In this document: positions 35,993 to 43,684 of the stretch, piece after piece | How positions within the stretch are numbered: position 1 is the stretch's first letter | How the letters are laid out: every line of letters begins with the position of its first letter | Assembly (NCBI GenBank): GCA_963715635.1 | Contig: OY970261.1 | Location: 1,550,001 to 1,614,000 of the forward strand | Length of the DNA stretch: 64,000 nt | Source: JAPKZH01 sp963715635 | GTDB lineage: Bacteria; Acidobacteriota; Aminicenantia; Aminicenantales; UBA4085 | Direction: 5' to 3' | Notes under the pieces: model-generated | What the model was told of the DNA's origin: nothing | Database searches by the model: none | Seen by the model: only the letters and a program-made list of their open reading frames with translations | Made by a program: the position numbers and the translations under genes

Positions 35993-36355
35993 ATGAACAT
36001 GGAAGGCCGAAGACAAAAACGGGTGAGCCGCCTGCTCCAAGAGGCCCTCAGCCAGCTTCTCATCCAGGAGATTCAGAATATCTCTCATAGCTTGGTCACC
36101 GTGACGCACGTCGATGTCACGGCCGACCTCCTGACGGCCCGCGTCTTTCTCAGCGTCTACGGGCCGGACGATCCTCAAACCATCCTGGCCTATCTGGAGC
36201 AAAGAAGGGGTTCCCTCCGAAAATCCCTTGCCTCCCTGGTCAAATTAAAGTATAATCCGATGCTATTTTTTTCGCTGGATCCAACGCACGAGTATGAACA
36301 ACGGATTGACGAACTGCTCCAATCCGCAAAAAAACGCGGGCCCGGATCCTCTTGA
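35993..36355 (+). CDS. rbfA: ribosome-binding factor A
   Basis: Small KH-fold factor for 16S rRNA maturation of the 30S subunit. 120 residues, typical length. N-terminal GRRQKRVSRLLQEALSQLLIQEI, central VTHVDVTADLLTARVFLSVYG and C-terminal HEYEQRIDELLQ match the family. Overlaps the next gene by 62 bases. Confidence 0.94.
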   Translation: MNMEGRRQKRVSRLLQEALSQLLIQEIQNISHSLVTVTHVDVTADLLTARVFLSVYGPDDPQTILAYLEQRRGSLRKSLASLVKLKYNPMLFFSLDPTHEYEQRIDELLQSAKKRGPGSS

Positions 36356-37328
36356 CCGGATCGTCCAAAAAATCCGAAACAGCCGGCGGATCGCCATCAC
36401 CTCCCATCTCAGGCCGGACGGGGACTCCCTCTGCACAAGCCTGGCCTTGGCCTTCACGGCAGAACTCCTGGGCAAGACCGTGGCCATCATCAATAAGGAC
36501 AAGACGCCGTTTCCCTTTCAGATGTTCCCGGATTGTCGGAAAATCCAGATCGGCCAGATCTATCCCAAAGCGTTTGATATCGTGATCCTGCTCGAATGCG
36601 CCGACGTGTCCCGGTCTGGGCAAGACAGCCTCAACGGCTATTTCAAGATCAATATCGACCACCATTATTCCAATGACCGCTATGCGGATATTAACTGGGT
36701 CAACCCCCAGGCGTCGGCCGTCGGGGAAATGGCCTTTGAGCTCTTGGAAAGGTTCGATGTCTCTCCCACCACCCAGATCGCCAATCATCTGTATTGCGCC
36801 ATCGTCTCGGACACGGGCTCCTTTCAATTTTCCAACACGACGGCCAAATGCTTTGAGGCCTGTCATAAGCTGGTCCAGGCCGGCGCCAACCCGATCCAAA
36901 TCAGTGAAGCCTTGTTTCACAACTATCTTCCCCAAAAGGTCAAGCTGATGGGCCAGGTGTTGTCCACTCTTGAAATGAATAAGACGGGCGATATCGCCGT
37001 GATCACCATGTTCAAGAAGAATCTCCGGGCGCTCCGCCTGAACGAAATTGAAACCGAGGACATCACGACCCTGGCCCGCTCGATCAAAGGGGTCAATGTC
37101 GTGCTTTTTTTCAAAGAAATGGGCAAAGACACGTACCGGATCAGCATCCGTTCGAAAGGCGAGGCCCATGCGGCGGCCATTGCCGAACATTTCGGCGGAG
37201 GCGGCCATGCCCATGCCGCGGGATTTACCGTTTGCGGCCCGTATTCACGCCTGATCAAGGACGTCCCCAAGAAAGTGGAATCGCTTTTAAGAAAAATTCG
37301 TGCTGTGCCCCATGTCACTTCGGCCTGA
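36294..37328 (+). CDS. DHH-DHHA1 phosphoesterase (NrnA-like oligoribonuclease/pAp phosphatase)
   Basis: 344 residues. The DHH motifs binding Mn2+ are TSHLRPDGDSLCTSLAL, ILLECADVSRSG, and IDHHYSNDRYADINW with NPQASAVGEM. The DHHA1 substrate domain ends with GGGGHAHAAGF. Expected to degrade nanoRNAs and dephosphorylate 3'-phosphoadenosine 5'-phosphate. The start at 36294 overlaps rbfA by 62 bases, with no better in-frame start before the first motif. Position between rbfA and truB is the common bacterial arrangement. Confidence 0.93.
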   Translation: MNNGLTNCSNPQKNAGPDPLDRIVQKIRNSRRIAITSHLRPDGDSLCTSLALAFTAELLGKTVAIINKDKTPFPFQMFPDCRKIQIGQIYPKAFDIVILLECADVSRSGQDSLNGYFKINIDHHYSNDRYADINWVNPQASAVGEMAFELLERFDVSPTTQIANHLYCAIVSDTGSFQFSNTTAKCFEACHKLVQAGANPIQISEALFHNYLPQKVKLMGQVLSTLEMNKTGDIAVITMFKKNLRALRLNEIETEDITTLARSIKGVNVVLFFKEMGKDTYRISIRSKGEAHAAAIAEHFGGGGHAHAAGFTVCGPYSRLIKDVPKKVESLLRKIRAVPHVTSA

Positions 37329-37331
37329 TTC

Positions 37332-38252
37332 ATGGACGGCCTGATCCTCATCCATAAGCCTGCCAACGTCACTTCCCATGATGTCGTCGCCCAGCTCAGA
37401 AAAGTATTTTCCCTTCAAAAAATCGGTCACTTCGGCACCCTGGACCCGATGGCGACAGGGCTGCTTCTGGTCGCCGTCGGAAAAGCCACTAAATTTTTTC
37501 CTTTTTTTAGCAAGCTCGACAAGAGCTATCAAGGCAGGATCAGGCTGGGGTTCTCGACAGACACATATGACAGCTCCGGGGTTCCTCTGGGCATCGACCA
37601 CGCTGACTATCCAAATGCCGAGGCCATCCGCCTGGCCATGACGGCCTTTGAGGGAGAGATCGATCAGGCGGCGCCTCCCTTCTCGGCCAAAAAATACAAG
37701 GGTCGGCCCCTCTATACATTCGCTCGAAAAAAACGCAGCGTGGAATTGCAGCCGTTCCGGCGGAAGGTCCATTTTTTCCGCTTCAAGAATTATGCACCGC
37801 CTTATCTCGACTTCGAGGCAAAGTGCTCGTCAGGGACCTACATTCGCACACTCGCCCATGATTTGGGCCGTGGTCTGGGGTGCGGAGCGCATCTCGCCGA
37901 GCTCATCCGCACCGAAGTTGGAGACTATCGCTTGATAGACGGCTTAAGTCTTGAAGAGATCAAGGCCCTGTTCATGGCGGGCCGGCTCGATCGGTTCTTG
38001 AAGCCGCTGGAAACCCTCCTTCCGGCATTTCCGAAAATCGTGCTCAAGGAAAGTGGGCGGCTTCTCGTTCAAAACGGCCGCCCCGTTTTTCCAGAGCATA
38101 TGGTCCACCCGCCTCCAGGGGAGCCCCTCCGTTCGCCCTCGCGGGGCGAGCCGCAAGCCGTTTTTCGCTTGTTCAGCCAAGACGGACGGCTGGTAGCCCT
38201 GGCCAAAAGTGGCTTTCCCCCTAGCCTCTCCCCTGTCCTGGTCCTAACCTGA
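37332..38252 (+). CDS. truB: tRNA pseudouridine(55) synthase TruB
   Basis: Forms the universal pseudouridine 55 in the tRNA T-arm. 306 residues. N-terminal GLILIHKPANVTSHDVV, catalytic Asp in KIGHFGTLDPMATGLLLVAVGKATK, then YQGRIRLGFSTDTYDSSG, and CSSGTYIRTLAHDLG near residue 170. The C-terminus is PUA-like. Starts three bases after nrnA. rpsO, often next to truB, is not present. Confidence 0.96.
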   Translation: MDGLILIHKPANVTSHDVVAQLRKVFSLQKIGHFGTLDPMATGLLLVAVGKATKFFPFFSKLDKSYQGRIRLGFSTDTYDSSGVPLGIDHADYPNAEAIRLAMTAFEGEIDQAAPPFSAKKYKGRPLYTFARKKRSVELQPFRRKVHFFRFKNYAPPYLDFEAKCSSGTYIRTLAHDLGRGLGCGAHLAELIRTEVGDYRLIDGLSLEEIKALFMAGRLDRFLKPLETLLPAFPKIVLKESGRLLVQNGRPVFPEHMVHPPPGEPLRSPSRGEPQAVFRLFSQDGRLVALAKSGFPPSLSPVLVLT

Positions 38253-38309
38253 GCTTTTTTTACCCAAGTTCTTGAATTTTTGGCCGGACTGTTGTATTTT
38301 AAGCGGGAT

Positions 38310-38588
38310 ATGAGGCTAAATAAAAATCAAATCGATCACCTTGCTTTCCTCATCATCCGCAATCTTCAAAAGGACGGCAAAGTCCTGATTGAAGAAAAAA
38401 CGTCGCTCGTCGAGAGCCTCATCGGCCTCCTCACAGAAGAATTCCAGAAGGAGGACCAACTGGACCAGGAGGTCCGGGAAATCCTCAGCAAGCATATGGA
38501 AAAAATCCGCAAAGAGAATATCGAATACCAGACCATGTTCCGCATGATCAAAACCAAGCTTGCCAAAGAAAGGAACCTCGTACTTTGA
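38310..38588 (+). CDS. DUF507 family protein, copy 1
   Basis: 92 residues from the ATG at 38310. Sequence pattern RLNKNQIDHLAFLIIRNLQKDGKVLIEEKTSLVESLIGLLTEEF followed by a charged helix (LDQEVREILSKHMEKIRKENIEYQTMFRMIKTKLAKE). DUF507 proteins are small, all-alpha and of unknown function, and often occur as adjacent pairs. The stop overlaps the start of copy 2 (TTGA). Confidence 0.88.
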   Translation: MRLNKNQIDHLAFLIIRNLQKDGKVLIEEKTSLVESLIGLLTEEFQKEDQLDQEVREILSKHMEKIRKENIEYQTMFRMIKTKLAKERNLVL

Positions 38589-38875
38589 GCAACCGGCTGT
38601 CCAGGGAAAAAATCAACTTCTTGTCCAAAAAAATCCTGGAGGCCTTGTCCGGCAACGACCATGTGGAATTCCTGGACGACCCGAACGAAATCCGGCTGAA
38701 TATCGTTCGCTCCCTCGAAGAGGAGATGCGGCTTTATGACCTCCTGGACAAACGGGCCATCGAGAAGATCCAGTCCCAGAAGAAGTCTATCGAAGAAGGC
38801 AGCCGCGAGTGGGAGATCCTTTACCGCAAGTATTATAATGAAGAACTGTCCAAGCTCGGCCGGCTCTCCGAATAA
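38585..38875 (+). CDS. DUF507 family protein, copy 2
   Basis: 96 residues, TTG start overlapping the stop of copy 1. Pattern RLSREKINFLSKKILEALSG...EIRLNIVRSLEEEMRLYDLLDKRAIEKIQSQKKSI, parallel to copy 1 along its length but quite divergent, so an old tandem duplication; the two may form a heterodimer (inference). It overlaps the thioesterase start. Confidence 0.88.
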   Translation: MSNRLSREKINFLSKKILEALSGNDHVEFLDDPNEIRLNIVRSLEEEMRLYDLLDKRAIEKIQSQKKSIEEGSREWEILYRKYYNEELSKLGRLSE

Positions 38876-39308
38876 CGGGCCCTACCGCCCCCTTTCGCCT
38901 CCCTTCCTTGAAATCGAAGAGCGCGTGCGCTACTCGGAAACCGACCAGATGGGCGTGGCCCACAACAAGAGCCATTTCGAATGGTTCGAGATCGGGCGGA
39001 CGGAGTTTTGTCGGAAAAAAGGGATTCCCTATCGAGACATCGAAGCCCGCGGCTATGCGCTGGTCGTGGTCGAGGCATTTTGCCGGTACAGAAAGCCGCT
39101 GCGGTATGATGAAAAATTCCTCATCCGGGTCGCGCTCCGGGAGATGACCCCTAAAAAAGCGGTCTTTGCCTATGAGCTCAGAGCCAAAACGGGCCACACG
39201 CTTATCGCCCACGGCTACACCATCCATATTGCGGTGAATAAAAAAGGACAGGTCTGCAACCTGTCCGGCGAGCTTTTAGATAAAATACGGCGTCCCTTAA
39301 CCGACTAA
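38838..39308 (+). CDS. acyl-CoA thioester hydrolase, YbgC/4HBT family
   Basis: Hotdog-fold thioesterase, about 156 residues from the ATG at 38838, which overlaps copy 2 of DUF507 by 38 bases. The 4-hydroxybenzoyl-CoA thioesterase signature is RVRYSETDQMGVAHNKSHFEWFEIGRTEF, with the catalytic Asp in ETDQMG. Strands such as KFLIRVALREMTPKKAVFAYELRA follow. Likely hydrolyses short or branched acyl-CoA; the physiological substrate is unknown. The 3' end overlaps rmlD on the other strand by 12 bases. Confidence 0.85.
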   Translation: MKNCPSSAGSPNNGPYRPLSPPFLEIEERVRYSETDQMGVAHNKSHFEWFEIGRTEFCRKKGIPYRDIEARGYALVVVEAFCRYRKPLRYDEKFLIRVALREMTPKKAVFAYELRAKTGHTLIAHGYTIHIAVNKKGQVCNLSGELLDKIRRPLTD

Positions 39309-40163
39309 AACCAGCCCTTTTTTCTTGAGATAGCTCTTCAAGGCCTCCGGCCAGGGGGAGAATCCGGCAAGCCCGATCTCCTTGGCTCTCTTGTTTTCTA
39401 GGACCGAATAGGCGGGGCGCCGGGCTTTGGCTCCATAGGTTTGCGAATCGATGGGAACGAGCTCAACCGTTTTCCCCAGCAAAGAAAAAATCGTCCGGCC
39501 GAATTCGTACCATGTGCACTGGCCTTCGTTGGTCAAATGGTAGAGGCCATAGCGGCCCCTCTCGATGAGCTCGACGACCCGGGCGGCAAGCTCTTCCGTA
39601 GACGTCGGCGTCACCCACTGGTCGTTCACGATGCGGAGCGGGCGGCCGCTTGTTTCCAGGTGCAGCATGAGCTCCACAAAATTCGTTCCTTTTTCGCGGC
39701 AGCCGGCTCGGCCATACAGCCCGCAGGTTCTGATCAAAAAATATTTCTGACAAATGGACCGGACAAAATATTCTCCCGCCAGCTTGGAAACTCCGTAAAC
39801 GCTCAGAGGGTTGGGCGCGTCCTCTTCGACATAAGGCGTTCGCTTCTCTCCGTCAAACACATAATCCGTGCTGAAGTGAACCAGGGCTGCGTCCAACTCG
39901 CTGCAGATGAGCGCCAGGTCGCGAACGGCCAGGGCGTTCACCCGAAAAGCCGGCTCGGGATAATCTTCGCATTCATCCACCCGGTGATAAGCCGCCGTGT
40001 TGATCACGACGTTGGGCTTGTGCGCAAAAAGAACGTCCCTAGTTTTGCGAGGCTCGGTGATATCAAAATCCGGATAATAAAGGGGGATACAACGCTCTTT
40101 CGGCAAAATCGGGAGAAGGTCTGACCCCAGCTGTCCGTCCGCGCCGATCAAAGCGACTTTCAT
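39297..40163 (-). CDS. rfbD: dTDP-4-dehydrorhamnose reductase
   Basis: Last step of dTDP-L-rhamnose synthesis, an NADPH-dependent reduction. About 288 residues from the ATG at 40163, or six residues more from 40181. NAD(P) fold VALIGADGQLGSDLL, VINTAAYHRVDECEDYPE, HFSTDYVFDG, the YxxxK active site in LSVYGVSKLAGE, and C-terminal RPAYSVLENKRAKEIGLAGF match RmlD. The rmlA, B and C genes are not in the window, so the set is split. Confidence 0.93.
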   Translation of the reverse strand: MKVALIGADGQLGSDLLPILPKERCIPLYYPDFDITEPRKTRDVLFAHKPNVVINTAAYHRVDECEDYPEPAFRVNALAVRDLALICSELDAALVHFSTDYVFDGEKRTPYVEEDAPNPLSVYGVSKLAGEYFVRSICQKYFLIRTCGLYGRAGCREKGTNFVELMLHLETSGRPLRIVNDQWVTPTSTEELAARVVELIERGRYGLYHLTNEGQCTWYEFGRTIFSLLGKTVELVPIDSQTYGAKARRPAYSVLENKRAKEIGLAGFSPWPEALKSYLKKKGLVLVG

Positions 40164-40212
40164 GGCAAGGATTTTATTCATTTTCGGCGGGGAAAGCAAC
40201 GGGACGACAAAA

Positions 40213-40244
40213 AACAAGGCCAAGGACGAATCCTTGGCCTTGTT
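40213..40244 (-). terminator. rho-independent terminator of the PKD/barrel envelope gene
   Basis: Perfect 14-base stem (AACAAGGCCAAGGA and its complement) with a four-base loop that reads UUCG on the minus strand, followed by a run of T. It lies about 24 bases after the stop at 40268 and is the strongest terminator in the window. Confidence 0.93.
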
Positions 40245-40267
40245 CGAATCTCGATAATCGCGGCCTG

Positions 40268-41746
40268 TTAAAAAATGTAACGGAACCCGAGCAGGAGTTT
40301 GTAGTGGTTGTCAAACGACCGCTCTGAGTCGAAGATGGGCAGGCGCGCCTCGGCAAAAATGGAACCTGCTGAAGTCCAATTGTTAAACACGTTCACGCCG
40401 AACTGGCCCACGAAGTCGACGCCACCCTTCCGGTTTGTCACTTGCTCTTTGGTGCTGTAGCCAAGGCCGCCTCCAAGATAGGCCGCCTGGCCCAGCTCGA
40501 GGTTGAGGATTGCGTTCCCCATGAAGATGAATCTCCAGGGATCCCCTTGGGTCGGCACAGCGCCTCCGGCACAGACAATGAAATCCAGTGTATTGGGGAT
40601 GAGTTTGGCCAGCAAGCCGACACGGCCGAAGAAATAGCCCGTGTAGGTGCCCCTGGCTAAGAGTCCGCCGGCTTCGACAAGGTAAAAGAGCGTCTTCTGG
40701 GTCACTTCAAACGTGATCTTGCAGGGATCCGTACCCCCGGCCGCAGCCCCCATATCATCATAGACAATGACCGAGATGGTGTATGTGCCGGCCTTGGTGA
40801 ACACTTTTTCCCAGGTAAAGGGCTTCTCGTTTTTGACAAAGGAATCGATGACCTTCCCGGTTGAATCCGTGACTTCGAAACTGGCCTTGATGATCTGGCC
40901 GTCAGCATCCTGGGAGCCCGAGGCGTCAAACGTGATGGGCTTCCCGACGTAATCCTTGCAGGGAAGGCAAGATGTCCACAACTTACAGACGGGAGGGAAA
41001 TTGACGTAGGTTTTTGCCTGACAGGGGTTCTCAGAGGCTTTTCCCTCTTCATTCCAGGCTTTAGCTTTAAACACGTATTCGCCGGGCTTGTCGAATTTTG
41101 TCTGCCATTTCGGAGAATCCATTGTGAAGGTGTGGGAGCCGATCTTGGCGCCCTGGGCGGTGAAGAATTCCACATCCATGGATTTGGCATATTTGCAGCC
41201 GCTCATGTCCAGAGTGACCGGGTCATTGATATTGCATTTGGCCGGATTGACCTTCAAATCGCAGACGGCTGGGGGGATGACCTTGATCTCCGTGACCTTA
41301 TACAGGGCAATATTTCCGCACGGCTTGGGGATGAAGAATTCATAGTTTTTGTTGTCTTTTGTGACATTGAAAGAAAAGACATCGAGGGGCTTCTGCCCGG
41401 CCCACTCCACGTCTTCCCAGACCTTGACTTTGCCGCCGATGCGGAACAGCATCCAGGGAAATCGCTCACCCACGGCCAGCGATTTTTCGGTGAAAGTCGC
41501 CGTCTTCAACTGATCGATGAAAGGAAGGTAAACATCGCCCATCCCCACCTGGTCAAATCCGTATTTGATATCCCCGGCATATTTTTCGGCGATCGTCTTC
41601 ATGACTTCGGCTGTGGGGATATTCCCTCGAACTTTGGCGAAGGTATTGACCCCGATTCTTTTCAGTTTTTTTGTCTCGGCAAACGAGGTGATGGAGAAAA
41701 TGATGAGCAGAGCGATGGCAAAAAAGATCAACTTTCTATGTTTCAT
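40268..41746 (-). CDS. exported protein with PKD/Ig-like domains and C-terminal beta-barrel-like domain
   Basis: 492 residues from the ATG at 41746, preceded by AAGGAGGT. A signal peptide (KLIFFAIALLIIFSITSFA) is followed by a domain of about 140 residues with no recognised family (VGMGDVYLPFIDQLKTATF...). Two Ig/PKD-like domains follow: CDLKVNPAKCNINDPVTLDMSGCKYA... and PITFDASGSQDADGQIIKASFEV, with paired cysteines. The last 130 residues form Gly-rich beta strands ending LLLGFRYIF with a terminal Phe, as in OM barrels. Cysteine-rich for an exported protein. Strong promoter, ideal ribosome site and strong terminator suggest an abundant single-gene product, perhaps a structural OM or surface protein. 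Confidence 0.8.
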   Translation of the reverse strand: MKHRKLIFFAIALLIIFSITSFAETKKLKRIGVNTFAKVRGNIPTAEVMKTIAEKYAGDIKYGFDQVGMGDVYLPFIDQLKTATFTEKSLAVGERFPWMLFRIGGKVKVWEDVEWAGQKPLDVFSFNVTKDNKNYEFFIPKPCGNIALYKVTEIKVIPPAVCDLKVNPAKCNINDPVTLDMSGCKYAKSMDVEFFTAQGAKIGSHTFTMDSPKWQTKFDKPGEYVFKAKAWNEEGKASENPCQAKTYVNFPPVCKLWTSCLPCKDYVGKPITFDASGSQDADGQIIKASFEVTDSTGKVIDSFVKNEKPFTWEKVFTKAGTYTISVIVYDDMGAAAGGTDPCKITFEVTQKTLFYLVEAGGLLARGTYTGYFFGRVGLLAKLIPNTLDFIVCAGGAVPTQGDPWRFIFMGNAILNLELGQAAYLGGGLGYSTKEQVTNRKGGVDFVGQFGVNVFNNWTSAGSIFAEARLPIFDSERSFDNHYKLLLGFRYIF

Positions 41747-41807
41747 AGCAACCTCCTTAGTGATGAATACCCAATCGGCATAATGAATATTTAGTTCATC
41801 ATTTATA

Positions 41808-41835
41808 TAAATATATAAATTTGATCTTTTGTCAA
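41808..41835 (-). promoter_or_regulatory. strong promoter of the PKD/barrel envelope gene
   Basis: Minus strand: consensus TTGACA (41835-41830), then 16-18 bases to a TA-only -10 region (TATTTA/TTTATA, about 41814-41808). The -35 box ends only 13 bases from the left end of the IS element. Confidence 0.6.
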
Positions 41836-41842
41836 GGGAAAA

Positions 41843-41848
41843 AACGAG
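41843..41848. repeat. target-site duplication, left copy (AACGAG)
   Basis: AACGAG directly precedes the left terminal repeat of the IS and is repeated directly after the right terminal repeat (43107-43112). A perfect 6-base duplication marks the insertion site. Confidence 0.85.
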
Positions 41849-41899
41849 TGTTATGCCACTTTTGAATTGTCGCATTTTGCCGCATTTGAAATGTCGCAT
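41849..41899. repeat. left terminal inverted repeat of the IS481-like element
   Basis: 51 bases matching the right end with about seven differences and one gap. Contains two 21-base units at 41855-41875 and 41879-41899, probably two transposase-binding sites. Confidence 0.85.
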
Positions 41900-41913
41900 A
41901 GGAGAGGGAATCT

Positions 41914-43028
41914 TCAGAGTCGATTTTTGGGGATATCCGCATATCGTTCTTGCCTGAGGACGGTGCGAGCGATGACTTGCCCTCCGCACTCGATGGTCAG
42001 GTTGGTGCCTTTCAGTTTCGTCCAGACCCGACGCTTTATGTATTCATCTGGAACCTCGTAGTAGTGTCCGTAATAGGAGATCGCGGCTGTCTTGAGGACC
42101 CGCCGCGGTTCCTCATGGACCAGGACAAATTCCAGCTCATCCCGAGTCAGTCGGTGAAGAGATTCCGTATAGAGATCAGCCGGGCACTGCTTGTTGATCC
42201 CTTCATGCTCATGGCTGAAGTTGTAGTCCTCCAACCAGCGCCAGAAAGCCTCGTTAACCGCTTGGATGGCGTCCAGATGCCTGTGCTCCATAACGAAGTC
42301 TCGCTGGACGAAGCGAAACAGGCCTTCGATTTTCCCTTTGGTTTGGGGCTTCCGGCCAAAGACAAGTGTGATGCCGAGCTGATGGGCATACCATTGGTAG
42401 TTGGCCTCTCCTCCTCTTTGGGTGGCCTTAAACTGGCTGCCCCGGTCGGACAGGATCGACTCTGGTAACCCATAGCGAATAAACGCGTTATACATCACCT
42501 GATAGACGTTAATCCCATACTTACGATAAAACCACTGACCATGGGGGATGAACCGGCTATGGTCATCGACGGCGCAGATGAGATAGAGATCGCCGATGAA
42601 AGGAAAATGGGTTTTGCCCATGATGTCGATTTGCCAAAGAGCGTTGGGAGTTGGCGCCTCGAACCTCTCCACCCGTTTAACTGGCGGCAATGAGATTCGG
42701 CCGAGATGATGACGCGCCAGGACCCGCCGAACCGTTTCCCGATGGACGTTAAGCTCGAGATGACGCTTGATGAACCGAGCTGAACGATGCTTTCCTTCCA
42801 GCTTGCACTTGACGATCTGGTCTTCCGCCTCAGGCCAAAGCCGGCGATGATTTCCGCCTCTTCGATCCGCCAAGCCATCCGGCCCTCCTTGGAAGAACTT
42901 CCGGCGATTCCTCTCAACAGTTCGCCGAGAGCAACTGAGCTTTTCTGCTGCTTCGCGGACTTTGATCTTGCCTTCAATCAGGTCGAGAATCGTGTTTTTT
43001 TTAACTCAAAACGCTGGGATCGCCGCAT
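41914..43028 (-). CDS. IS481-like transposase, apparently expressed by -1 frameshift
   Basis: The continuous frame covers an N-terminal helix-turn-helix (IKVREAAEKLSCSRRTVERNRRKFF) and an rve domain with the DDE residues in LWQIDIMGKTHF, ILSDRGSQF and GKIEGLFRF. It ends GQVIARTVLRQERYADIPK. This frame has no ATG or GTG near its beginning. An ATG at 43028 with an ideal AAGGAGGT ribosome site starts MRRSQRFELKK in the neighbouring frame. That runs into an A8 tract (T-run at 42995-43002), where a -1 slip (A AAA AAA) enters the transposase frame at NTILDL, giving about 371 residues. Without the shift the product is 16 residues. A one-base loss from A9 or a sequence error gives the same picture. 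Confidence 0.85.
42995..43002 (-). promoter_or_regulatory. A8 slippery tract, candidate -1 frameshift site
   Basis: Codons TTA AAA AAA A in the initiating frame give the heptamer A AAA AAA. A one-base backward slip, or transcriptional slippage, joins the 11-codon start to the transposase frame. No obvious stimulatory stem-loop was identified downstream. Confidence 0.5.
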
Positions 43029-43054
43029 GGGACCTCCTTCAGGCTTATCTTAAC

Positions 43055-43106
43055 ATGCGACATTTCAAATGTGGCAATAATACGACAATTCAATTGTGGC
43101 GTAACA
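43055..43106. repeat. right terminal inverted repeat of the IS481-like element
   Basis: 52 bases, complementary to the left repeat. Its inner 21-base unit (43055-43075) differs from the left inner unit at one position. Confidence 0.85.
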
Positions 43107-43112
43107 AACGAG
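43107..43112. repeat. target-site duplication, right copy (AACGAG)
   Basis: Second copy of the 6-base duplication flanking the IS481-like element. Confidence 0.85.
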
Positions 43113-43218
43113 AACCTCATTGACAATTCTAGAGATCAGGCCGGAATTCCGGTTCCAATGGGCAGACCAGTGTTTGTCCGACTCATCGATCGATGGGCCC
43201 ATTGAATTCTCTTTGTTT

Positions 43219-43242
43219 TTTGACTGAGGCTTTTGGTATAAT
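43219..43242 (+). promoter_or_regulatory. probable promoter of the ACT-domain gene
   Basis: A perfect TATAAT at 43237-43242 follows T-rich sequence (TTTGTTTTTTGACT) that offers only imperfect -35 candidates. The start codon is 29 bases downstream. Confidence 0.4.
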
Positions 43243-43270
43243 GAAGCCTCCAAAAAAAGGAGAAGGCAAA

Positions 43271-43666
43271 GTGCATAATGTCGCCATCGAAACCGAACTC
43301 CATGTGCTGACCCCCAATGAGCCGGGCATCTTGGGCAGGGTGCTGGGAACCCTGGCCAATGCTGGAGTCAACCTGAGAGCTCTTAGCGCTTATTCCCGGG
43401 AGACCGAAGGACATTTTTTGCTGATCACCTCCAACAATAAAAAAGCCGAAACCGCACTCCGTTCCCTCGGCTATAAAGTCAAGACGAACAGGGTGATCAC
43501 GGTGGAGATCAGCGATCGGATCGGCGCCGGCGCAGAAATCGGAGCGCTGCTGGGGAACTCCGTGATCGATATCGATTACTGCTATGGAAGCTCGGCAGGA
43601 AAAGGGAGCGCCCTCCTGATCTTCCGGACGAACAATAACAAAAAGGCCTACGAAACCTTGCGATAG
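43271..43666 (+). CDS. tandem ACT-domain protein
   Basis: 131 residues from the GTG at 43271, which has AAAGGAG at good spacing; the open frame upstream covers the promoter and is not coding. The first ACT domain is VAIETELHVLTPNEPGILGRVLGTLANAGVNLRALSAYS, split over a beta-alpha-beta fold; a second half (VITVEISDRIGAGAEIGALLG...ALLIFRTNNNKKAYE) forms another. ACT domains bind small ligands, usually amino acids. No catalytic domain, so a regulatory role is likely. Confidence 0.82.
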   Translation: MHNVAIETELHVLTPNEPGILGRVLGTLANAGVNLRALSAYSRETEGHFLLITSNNKKAETALRSLGYKVKTNRVITVEISDRIGAGAEIGALLGNSVIDIDYCYGSSAGKGSALLIFRTNNNKKAYETLR

Positions 43667-43684
43667 ACTCCTAAAGATCGTGCT

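Larger units (their letters stand above)
41849..43106 (-). mobile_element. IS481-like insertion sequence, complete, 1258 bp
   Basis: Bounded by imperfect terminal inverted repeats of about 51 bases (41849-41899 and 43055-43106) that start 5'-TGTTA and end TAACA-3', with AACGAG duplicated on both sides. It carries one transposase with an rve/DDE domain. TGT...ACA ends, size, single gene and a short duplication fit the IS481 family, although exact subgroup is not resolvable by eye. Each terminal repeat holds two copies of a 21-base unit GCC(A/G)C-x2-TTGAA-x-TGTCG-x-AT. Intact ends and duplication suggest a fairly recent insertion between two promoters, disrupting no gene. Confidence 0.88.
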
